5,641 bases of DNA from IMCC26077 sp964490435 (GTDB lineage Bacteria > Actinomycetota > Actinomycetes > Nanopelagicales > Nanopelagicaceae), in contig CAZBCF010000060.1 in the NCBI GenBank assembly GCA_964490435.1, positions 1-5,641 of the forward strand, given 5' to 3'. The position numbers and the translations under genes are program-made. Below, in pieces: positions 1-5,159 of this stretch; positions within the stretch are counted from its first letter, which is position 1; each line of letters starts with the position of its first letter. The notes under the pieces are model-generated. The model saw only the letters and a program-made list of their open reading frames with translations. It did not search any database and had not been told where the DNA came from.

Positions 1-1785
1 TTTGACCTGCTCAAGCGGGATGAGATTTTGGAGAAGGGACCATTCGCCGACGTCGATCGTGCGACTGCAATGGGCATGCTCGAAGAGGTCAAGCGATTGT
101 CTGAAGTGGATCTCGCTGCTTCATTTGTCGAAAGCGATCGTTTGGGTGTGGAATTCAATCCTGCAACAGGCGATGCGAAACTTCCTGCATCATTTAAAAA
201 GTCATATCGCGCGTACATGGATGGCGAATGGTGGCGTATCGATGCACCTGCAGAACTCGGTGGCACTGTCATTCCACCTTCAATTCGCTGGGCTATCGCT
301 GAAATGATCCTTGGTTCGAATCCATCGATACATATCTATGCATCCGGTACGGCATTCGCACACGTGGCGCACTTGCTTGGCACCGAGCGCGATAAGAACA
401 TCGCAAAACTGATGATCGAGCGCGAATGGGGAGCAACCATGATGCTCACCGAGCCAGACGCGGGAAGCGATGTCGGTGCGGGGCGCACTAAAGCAGCTGA
501 TCAAGGTGATGGCACATGGCACATCACTGGCACTAAGAGATTCATTACTTCAGGTGACCATGATCTGAGTGAAAATATTATTCACTTTGTACTCGCGCGA
601 CGAGAAGGTGGCGGACCTGGAACTAAAGGTCTCTCACTTTTCCTCATTCCAAAGTTCATGTTTGATCACAAGAGTGGTGAGCTTGGAAAGCGCAATGGGG
701 TGTACGTAACCAAAATCGAACACAAGATGGGATTGAACGTCTCATCAACCTGCGAAATGAATCTTGGCGAGAAAGAACCAGCTGTCGGATATCTATTAGG
801 AGATGTCCACGAGGGAATCGCCCAGATGTTCAAGGTCATCGAATTCGCTCGAATGATGGTCGGAACGAAGGCAATTGCCACCTTAAGCACCGGCTATCTG
901 CAAGCTCTTGCCTATGCAAAAACCCGCGTACAAGGCCCCGATTTAACAAAGGCTGCCGACAAGGCGAGCCCACGTGTCACCATCATCAACCACCCTGATG
1001 TACGACGTTCGTTAATGGTCCAAAAGTCCTACGCCGAAGCGATGCGGGCACTTGTTCTCTACACCGCATCCATCCAGGATGAGATTGTCATCAAACAAGA
1101 ATCAGGTGAGGATGCTGCCAAACTTGCAGAATTAGAAGCGCTCAATGACCTACTTCTTCCAATCGTAAAGGGCTACGGAAGTGAGAAATCCTGGACGCTC
1201 CTTGGCACCGAATCTCTCCAAACTTTTGGCGGTTCTGGCTTTACTCAAGATTGGCCGCTTGAACAATATGTTCGTGACGCAAAAATCGATACCCTCTATG
1301 AAGGCACGACCGCCATTCAAGGGCTCGATTTCTTCTTCCGTAAGATCGTCAAAGACGGTGGCAAAGCCATTCGTAAAATCGGAAAAGAGATCGGTGCACT
1401 TGCTGCCTCCGGTGGAACAAATGCTGAAATCAAAGCGCAACTTGGTGCTGCGCTTAACGAAGTGAACACTTCGATTGGTGCCTTGGTTGGTATCGCGATG
1501 GCTTCACAAGATGATCCAAAAGAGATCTATAAAGTGGGTTTGAACACCAGTCGATTGCTGATGAATGTTGGTGACATCATTTGTGCTTGGTTGCTCATCC
1601 GTCAAGCCGATGTTGCTACAGAGAAATTAGCCACTGCCAGTGATAAGGAGAAACCGTTCTACCAAGGAAAGATCGCAGCGGCGAAATTCTTTGTCGAGAA
1701 TGTACTTCCACATATCGCAGTCGATCGAGCAATCATCGAAAAGACCGACAACGCTGTAATGGAGTTACCAGAGAGCGCTTTCTAG
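1..1785 (+). CDS. Acyl-CoA dehydrogenase, long FadE5-like type (5' end outside window)
   Basis: This is a flavin (FAD)-dependent acyl-CoA dehydrogenase catalysing the first, alpha-beta desaturating step of fatty acyl-CoA beta-oxidation in the cytoplasm. The frame is open from base 1, and the residues before the TTG at 28 (FDLLKRDEI) still match the family N-terminus. The true start is therefore roughly a dozen codons to the left, and TTG 28 is not the start. The visible part has 594 codons; relatives have about 600-611. Numbered from base 1, the flavin/substrate-loop motif TEPDAGSD is at residues 150-157 (448-471). YEGTTAIQ starts at 433, and its Glu434 (codon 1300-1302) aligns with the catalytic base of the medium-chain dehydrogenase class. 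HPDVRRSL, GGSGF and the C-terminal end VMELPESAF closely resemble Mycobacterium FadE5 as I recall it. This long type carries an extra C-terminal domain beyond the classical fold of about 380 residues. Chain-length preference cannot be read from the sequence. The frame is intact to TAG at 1783-1785. Confidence 0.93.
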   Translation, partial: FDLLKRDEILEKGPFADVDRATAMGMLEEVKRLSEVDLAASFVESDRLGVEFNPATGDAKLPASFKKSYRAYMDGEWWRIDAPAELGGTVIPPSIRWAIAEMILGSNPSIHIYASGTAFAHVAHLLGTERDKNIAKLMIEREWGATMMLTEPDAGSDVGAGRTKAADQGDGTWHITGTKRFITSGDHDLSENIIHFVLARREGGGPGTKGLSLFLIPKFMFDHKSGELGKRNGVYVTKIEHKMGLNVSSTCEMNLGEKEPAVGYLLGDVHEGIAQMFKVIEFARMMVGTKAIATLSTGYLQALAYAKTRVQGPDLTKAADKASPRVTIINHPDVRRSLMVQKSYAEAMRALVLYTASIQDEIVIKQESGEDAAKLAELEALNDLLLPIVKGYGSEKSWTLLGTESLQTFGGSGFTQDWPLEQYVRDAKIDTLYEGTTAIQGLDFFFRKIVKDGGKAIRKIGKEIGALAASGGTNAEIKAQLGAALNEVNTSIGALVGIAMASQDDPKEIYKVGLNTSRLLMNVGDIICAWLLIRQADVATEKLATASDKEKPFYQGKIAAAKFFVENVLPHIAVDRAIIEKTDNAVMELPESAF

Positions 1786-1791
1786 TACACT
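1786..1791 (+). promoter_or_regulatory. Candidate -10 element for a leaderless transporter transcript
   Basis: TACACT fits the TANNNT -10 pattern of the housekeeping sigma factor. It ends six bases before the GTG at 1798, so transcription would begin at or next to the start codon. The GTG has no Shine-Dalgarno sequence; the nearest GGAG (1761-1764) is over 30 bases upstream and too far to serve. Leaderless mRNAs with this geometry are common in actinobacteria. I see no convincing -35 element (TTACCA at 1765-1770 is a poor match at short spacing). Read-through from the dehydrogenase gene is the alternative. Confidence 0.45.
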
Positions 1792-1797
1792 CACGTA

Positions 1798-2718
1798 GTG
1801 CGTAGATTCACCGGCGAGATACTCGTTGTCTTAAGTTCTTTCTTCTTTGCCACAACTGGCGTCCTCGCCAAACTCATCATCGCCGGCGGGATTAGCCCCC
1901 TTCGACTCACTCAAATCCGTGTCACCGGCGTATTCATCGCGATGCTCCTCTTCGTCCTGATCACTAATCGTCGGGCTCTCAAAATCACGAGAGAAGAGCT
2001 CCCTAACCTCATCCTGATGGGAATCATAGGAATCGCCGGAGTCCAGGCCTTCTATTTCTTCGCAGTCACCCGCATGCCTGTGAGTATCACGCTTGTCATT
2101 GAATTCACTGCCCCAATCTGGATTGCACTCTTTATTCGCTTCTTCAAGAAGCAGATCGTCAAGCCGATGATGTGGTGGGGAATCGGAACAGCGTTGGCTG
2201 GATTGCTCCTTGTCACTGAGATTTGGAGCGGCCTGAAACTCGATGGCCTCGGAGTAATTGCCGCATTCATCGATGCGCTCGCCTTGGCGTATTACTTCCT
2301 TCGACTCGAATCAACTGTGAAGATCCGAGATGGACTAAGTTTGCTCGTCTATGTATTTGGATTTGCAGCCCTCGCCCTCGCCATTATCCAACCACCATGG
2401 ACATTCCCAATTGAGATATTCACGACCAACCTTTCACTGGAAGAGTTGAGTCCAGGAAATTTCATGATTGGTTGGCAATTGATTGCAATCCTTATCGTAT
2501 TTGGCTCTATCACTCCCTATTTATTCATCACCTACGGAATTAAGAGAGTTCCTGCATCGCAGGCGAGCGTCATCGCGATGCTCGAGCCTGTTATTGCTGG
2601 TGCCATCGCCTGGATTGTTTTAAGCGAAGCGCTCACACCACTACAAGTTATTGGCGGCGGAACAGTACTGGCTGGAATCTATCTCACAGAACGCGCCCGC
2701 CTTGGAGCGCGAGAATAA
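1798..2718 (+). CDS. EamA/DMT-superfamily inner-membrane transporter
   Basis: This 306-residue polytopic membrane protein belongs to the drug/metabolite transporter superfamily (EamA, RhaT/YdcZ-like). Members usually export amino acids, nucleosides or other small metabolites; the substrate here cannot be deduced. About ten hydrophobic helices are visible, near residues 7-27, 36-56, 69-90, 96-115, 123-141, 149-168, 179-198, 223-247, 254-275 and 280-297. They form two EamA repeats of five helices. Each repeat has the family hallmark in its fourth helix: MPVSITLVIEFTAPIW (93-108) in the first half and VPASQASVIAMLEPVIAG (251-268) in the second. Both contain the conserved Glu-x(0-2)-Pro segment. 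The length is normal for the family. GTG at 1798 is chosen because it gives a complete first helix; the next in-frame Met (residue 49) would remove helix 1 and most of helix 2. The gene lies 12 bases after the dehydrogenase stop and converges on dnaB with a 7-base gap. Confidence 0.9.
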   Translation: MRRFTGEILVVLSSFFFATTGVLAKLIIAGGISPLRLTQIRVTGVFIAMLLFVLITNRRALKITREELPNLILMGIIGIAGVQAFYFFAVTRMPVSITLVIEFTAPIWIALFIRFFKKQIVKPMMWWGIGTALAGLLLVTEIWSGLKLDGLGVIAAFIDALALAYYFLRLESTVKIRDGLSLLVYVFGFAALALAIIQPPWTFPIEIFTTNLSLEELSPGNFMIGWQLIAILIVFGSITPYLFITYGIKRVPASQASVIAMLEPVIAGAIAWIVLSEALTPLQVIGGGTVLAGIYLTERARLGARE

Positions 2719-2725
2719 GTACTCG

Positions 2726-4081
2726 TTAAAGCTGCTGGGCCATATCGACAAAGCGCGAGAAGTGACCTTGGAAGGCGACGGTCACAGTCTTTGTCGGACC
2801 ATTTCGGTGTTTAGCCACAATCAAATCGGCCTCACCTTGTCGAGGAGAGTCGCGCTCATAGACATCTTCGCGGTGAAGGAGAATGACCATATCGGCATCT
2901 TGTTCAATCGAACCAGACTCACGAAGATCAGAGAGCATCGGCTTCTTATCGGCGCGTTGTTCTGGTGAGCGATTGAGCTGGGAGATTGCCACAACCGGGC
3001 AATCGAGCTCTTTGGCAAGGAGTTTAAGTTGGCGTGAGAATTCAGAGACTTCTTGTTGACGATTCTCAACCCGCTTGCCGCTCGACATCAGTTGTAGGTA
3101 GTCGATGATGACAAGTTTGAGATTATGGCGCTGCTTCAATCGGCGTGCTTTTGCGCGTATTTCCATGATATTGAGGTTGGGCGAATCATCGATAAATAAA
3201 GGCGCGTCGGAAATCTCACCCACGCGGAGCGCAAGGCGAGTCCATTCATCATCGCTCATCGTTCCCGAGCGCATATTCTGCAAGGGGATTCGCGCCTCTG
3301 CAGAGAGCATGCGCATAGTGATTTCGTTTCGCCCCATCTCAAGGGAGAAAATCACCGAGGTAAGACCGTGTTTAATCGAGGCGTTTCGCGCAAGATCGAG
3401 GCCAAGTGTTGATTTACCAATGGCTGGACGAGCAGCAAGCACGACCATATTCCCCGGATGAAGACCATTGGTAAGTTCATCGAGGTCTTTGAATCCGGTT
3501 GGCACGCCAGTGAGTTGGCCATCGCGAGCACCGATTGCATCAATTTCATCAAGAGTCCCGGCGAGGAGGTTGCTAATTTGTTGATAATCCTCACTTACCC
3601 GTCGCTCAGTTACCGCATAGACCTCTGCTTGCGCAACATCGACCGCATCATCGACATCTCCTTCGCTCGCATAACCAATTTGAACAATCTTCGTTCCAGC
3701 TTCAACGAGGCGGCGAAGAATCGCACGTTCACGAACTATCTTCCCGTAATAACCAGCGTTTGCAGCAGTAGGCACGGATGCGATGAGCGTGTGTAAATAG
3801 GGTGCACCGCCAACGCGGGTTAGATCCCCATTGCGCGTGAGTTCGGCTGAGACTGTGACAGCATCGACTGGTTCGCCGCGGCCGTACAGATCAAGAATGG
3901 TTTCAAAAATCGTTTGATGTGCTGGACGGTAGAAATCATTTCCTCGCAAGGTTTCAACGACATCTGCAATCGCATCCTTACTCAAGAGCATGCCACCGAG
4001 CACGCCTTGCTCTGCGACCGTGTCGTTAGGAGGGACTCGCTCAAAACCATCGCCACGTTGCGGAAGTTCAGCAACTGACAT
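2726..4081 (-). CDS. dnaB: Replicative DNA helicase DnaB
   Basis: DnaB is the hexameric ATP-driven helicase that unwinds the chromosome at the replication fork on the lagging-strand template and contacts primase. The 451-residue product has the standard layout. The N-terminal domain (about 20-125) contains AEQGVLGGML and FYRPAHQTIF. A linker follows (about 160-190), then the RecA-like C-terminal domain (about 190-448). Visible motifs are Walker A ARPAIGKST (217-225), SLEM with the probable catalytic Glu248, Walker B LVIIDYLQLM (323-332), the SQLNRSPEQR DNA-binding/sensor stretch (367-376) and KHRNGPT (425-431), which contains the arginine-finger region. No intein interrupts the P-loop or Walker B, unlike in some mycobacteria. 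The ATG at 4081 has a near-ideal ribosome binding site. The gene is separated from rplI by 300 bases and an intrinsic terminator, so it is probably transcribed from its own promoter. Its TAA lies 7 bases from the stop of the convergent transporter gene. Confidence 0.98.
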   Translation of the reverse strand: MSVAELPQRGDGFERVPPNDTVAEQGVLGGMLLSKDAIADVVETLRGNDFYRPAHQTIFETILDLYGRGEPVDAVTVSAELTRNGDLTRVGGAPYLHTLIASVPTAANAGYYGKIVRERAILRRLVEAGTKIVQIGYASEGDVDDAVDVAQAEVYAVTERRVSEDYQQISNLLAGTLDEIDAIGARDGQLTGVPTGFKDLDELTNGLHPGNMVVLAARPAIGKSTLGLDLARNASIKHGLTSVIFSLEMGRNEITMRMLSAEARIPLQNMRSGTMSDDEWTRLALRVGEISDAPLFIDDSPNLNIMEIRAKARRLKQRHNLKLVIIDYLQLMSSGKRVENRQQEVSEFSRQLKLLAKELDCPVVAISQLNRSPEQRADKKPMLSDLRESGSIEQDADMVILLHREDVYERDSPRQGEADLIVAKHRNGPTKTVTVAFQGHFSRFVDMAQQL

Positions 4082-4087
4082 GGAGCA

Positions 4088-4093
4088 CCTCCT
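4088..4093 (-). promoter_or_regulatory. Strong Shine-Dalgarno site of dnaB
   Basis: The minus strand reads AGGAGG six bases before the dnaB ATG. The match continues as AGGAGGTG, nearly the full anti-Shine-Dalgarno complement. It fixes the start at 4081 and is the best ribosome binding site in the window; rpsR has AGGAG at 5-base spacing and rplI has GGGAG at 7. Confidence 0.85.
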
Positions 4094-4111
4094 GAGGATT
4101 TACTAAGAGCG

Positions 4112-4117
4112 ACTATA
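4112..4117 (-). promoter_or_regulatory. Candidate -10 element of the dnaB promoter
   Basis: TATAGT on the minus strand differs from TATAAT by one base. It lies about 30 bases upstream of the dnaB ATG, which would give a 5' leader of roughly 20-25 bases holding the ribosome binding site. At a 17-18 base spacing upstream I see only CAGAGC/GCAGAG, a poor -35 element, so the site would be weak or activator-dependent. A promoter is expected here because an intrinsic terminator follows rplI. Confidence 0.5.
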
Positions 4118-4170
4118 GGAGCACCCGGTGACATGCTCTGCGAAGGTGTGCGGTGAGCTGTTGGAAGTGG

Positions 4171-4211
4171 TGTGGGAAAGAGCGGCAGAGTTGTTGATGG
4201 CCTGTGGATGA
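4171..4211 (-). promoter_or_regulatory. Possible pair of DnaA-box-like sites upstream of dnaB
   Basis: On the minus strand, TCATCCACA (4203-4211) matches 8 of 9 bases of the DnaA box TTATCCACA, and TTTCCCACA (4171-4179) matches 7 of 9. They have the same orientation and lie 32 bases apart, about three helical turns. Both lie upstream of the -10 candidate. DnaA autoregulates and controls some replication genes through such boxes, so binding here is conceivable. Matches this short and imperfect also arise by chance. Confidence 0.25.
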
Positions 4212-4214
4212 GAT

Positions 4215-4228
4215 GGGGAGAACTCCCC
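4215..4228. repeat. Short G/C-rich inverted repeat in the dnaB upstream region
   Basis: GGGGAG and CTCCCC form a perfect six-base dyad around a two-base centre. As RNA it would fold with a five-base stem and a four-base loop. It lies beside a run of seven C. It could be an operator-like dyad or a minor hairpin; no T-tract follows it on either strand, so it is not an intrinsic terminator. Confidence 0.4.
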
Positions 4229-4305
4229 CCCTTCCCACCTCTCACCTGCCCAGATAGCCAGTTATGGCTGTGGAGGGAGAAAATTTCTGCCATCTCATCT
4301 ATTGA

Positions 4306-4326
4306 ACAGAGCACAGAGCACAGAGT
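4306..4326. repeat. Three tandem copies of a 7-base unit
   Basis: The plus strand reads ACAGAGC twice and then ACAGAGT, head to tail. It begins about five bases beyond the A/T tract of the rplI terminator, on the dnaB-proximal side. It is too short to be a CRISPR or a classical satellite. It probably arose by slippage, and a role as a protein-binding array is only a possibility. Confidence 0.7.
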
Positions 4327-4330
4327 TCAT

Positions 4331-4362
4331 TAAAAACGGCCCCCAAGAAATCTTGAGGGCCG
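4331..4362 (-). terminator. Intrinsic terminator after rplI
   Basis: On the minus strand, CGGCCCTCAAG (4362-4352) pairs with CTTGGGGGCCG (4347-4337). The stem has eleven pairs, ten Watson-Crick and one G-U, closed by the four-base loop ATTT. Five T follow at once (4336-4332). This is a textbook Rho-independent terminator 19 bases after the rplI stop codon. The plus strand has no T-run after the stem, so the terminator acts in one direction. Confidence 0.93.
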
Positions 4363-4381
4363 CAATCAATTCTGCTGACTC

Positions 4382-4828
4382 TTATGCAGGCACAACCTCT
4401 ACTGCAACGTTTGCCGAGACATTCGATGCGAGAGAAATCTTCACGACATGGCGACCCAAAGTCTTGATGTGGCCATTGGTCTTGATGCGATGGCGATCAA
4501 GTTCGACGCCAGTTGCTGCCTTAACGGCGAGCGCAATGTCTTTCTCAGTCACGGAACCGAAGAGTCGACCGGCGCTTCCAACTTTGGCACCAACCTTGAT
4601 ACCAGCACCTTCGAGCGCTGCCTTGATTTCACGTGCATGCTCGACATCGCGAATCTCGCGAGCCTTGCGTGCGCGTCGAATCGATGTGATCTGCTTCTCG
4701 CCGCCGAGCGACCATGCAATTGCTTTACCGCGTGGGATGAGGAAATTTCGGCCAAAACCATCTTTGACAGTAACGACATCTCCTGGGTGACCAAGACCTG
4801 CTACCTCTTGAGTAAGGATGAGTTTCAT
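4382..4828 (-). CDS. rplI: 50S ribosomal protein L9
   Basis: L9 is a large-subunit protein that binds 23S rRNA near the base of the L1 stalk, extends away from the ribosome and helps keep the reading frame. The product has 148 residues, typical for the family. The N-terminal domain matches the L9 signature in full: G13-x2-G16-x4-V21-x2-GF-x2-NFL-x3-G34-x-A36-x3-S40. A charged connecting helix follows (about 41-75, rich in Arg, Lys and Glu). The C-terminal domain (about 80-146) contains GRLFGSVT and IKTLGRHVV. The ATG at 4828 is preceded on the minus strand by GGGGGAG at seven bases' spacing. The gene follows the rpsR stop by 15 bases, so the two are surely cotranscribed, and the transcript appears to end at the terminator downstream. 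Confidence 0.98.
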   Translation of the reverse strand: MKLILTQEVAGLGHPGDVVTVKDGFGRNFLIPRGKAIAWSLGGEKQITSIRRARKAREIRDVEHAREIKAALEGAGIKVGAKVGSAGRLFGSVTEKDIALAVKAATGVELDRHRIKTNGHIKTLGRHVVKISLASNVSANVAVEVVPA

Positions 4829-4843
4829 TCTGCCACTCCCCCT

Positions 4844-5113
4844 TTAGCGAGCCGTCGATGTGTAGGGAAGGAGCGCCATCTCACGGGCATTCTTGATTGC
4901 ACGTGCAAGTTCGCGCTGCTGTTGGACGCTTACGCCAGTGATGCGGCGGGAACGGATCTTGCCGCGATCAGAGATAAAGCGACGGAGTAAATTCGTATCT
5001 TTGTAATCGATGTAATCAAGCTTGTCGAGGGGATTTGGCTTCTTCTTAAATGGCTTGAGCTGCGCAGCAGCCTTGCCACGAGGGGCCTTTCCCTTTTTCT
5101 CTTTGGATCCCAT
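4844..5113 (-). CDS. rpsR: 30S ribosomal protein S18, cysteine-free form
   Basis: S18 binds the platform of the small subunit together with S6. The product has 89 residues. The conserved core (34-89) includes IDYKDTNLLRRFI (35-47), GKIRSRRITG (51-60) and NAREMALLPYTSTAR at the C-terminus. The N-terminal 30 residues are a basic, Lys-rich extension. Many actinobacterial S18 proteins bind zinc through a CxxC pair before IDYKDT plus a Cys and His in the TGNCxQHQ segment. Here these positions read KPNP and TGVSVQQQ, and the protein has no cysteine at all, so it is the zinc-independent form. The ATG at 5113 has AGGAG five bases upstream. The gene lies 46 bases after ssb and 15 before rplI, in the usual operon order. 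Confidence 0.98.
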   Translation of the reverse strand: MGSKEKKGKAPRGKAAAQLKPFKKKPNPLDKLDYIDYKDTNLLRRFISDRGKIRSRRITGVSVQQQRELARAIKNAREMALLPYTSTAR

Positions 5114-5159
5114 TTTTTCTCCTTTTAACTCTGTAACTCGTTAATTCCTGATATTTGGT

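Larger units (their letters stand above)
4082..4381. other. 300-base intergenic region between rplI and dnaB
   Basis: No convincing gene lies here. On the minus strand, from rplI towards dnaB, the region contains the rplI terminator (4331-4362), a three-copy 7-base repeat (4306-4326), a small hairpin AGCCA/TGGCT (4256-4269), a G/C-rich dyad (4215-4228) beside a run of seven C (4225-4231), two DnaA-box-like 9-mers, a -10 candidate and the dnaB ribosome binding site. The frame that could run through it (4314 to 3982, minus) overlaps the 5' part of dnaB out of frame and resembles no family I know. This is the longest non-coding stretch in an otherwise tightly packed window. Confidence 0.7.

Noticed and set aside
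28..30. TTG as start codon of the acyl-CoA dehydrogenase
   Set aside because: The frame is open back to base 1 and the upstream residues still fit the family N-terminus, so the gene begins outside the window.
2709..2726. Possible terminator hairpin between the transporter gene and dnaB
   Set aside because: The stem has only four Watson-Crick pairs plus one wobble, with an eight-base loop and no T-tract on either strand.
3407..3433. DnaB Walker A reads ARPAIGKST with Ala where mycobacterial DnaB, as I recall it, has Gly
   Set aside because: That position varies among functional DnaB proteins (Escherichia coli has Ser there as I recall), and the GKS/T core is intact, so there is no sign of lost activity.
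4256..4269. AGCCA-GTTA-TGGCT hairpin as a terminator or riboswitch element
   Set aside because: Five pairs with no T-tract and no surrounding conserved aptamer features; a hairpin of this size is expected by chance.
3982..4314. A 110-codon minus-strand frame covering the intergenic region and the 5' part of dnaB
   Set aside because: It overlaps dnaB out of frame, has a low-complexity Ser/Pro/Thr-rich composition and no recognisable domain, and spans the dnaB promoter and ribosome binding site. It is most likely a chance frame.
4302..4990. Plus-strand frames of 162 and 180 codons opposite rplI and rpsR
   Set aside because: They lie antisense to two clearly conserved ribosomal protein genes and their translations resemble no known family. 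They are mirror frames of the real genes.
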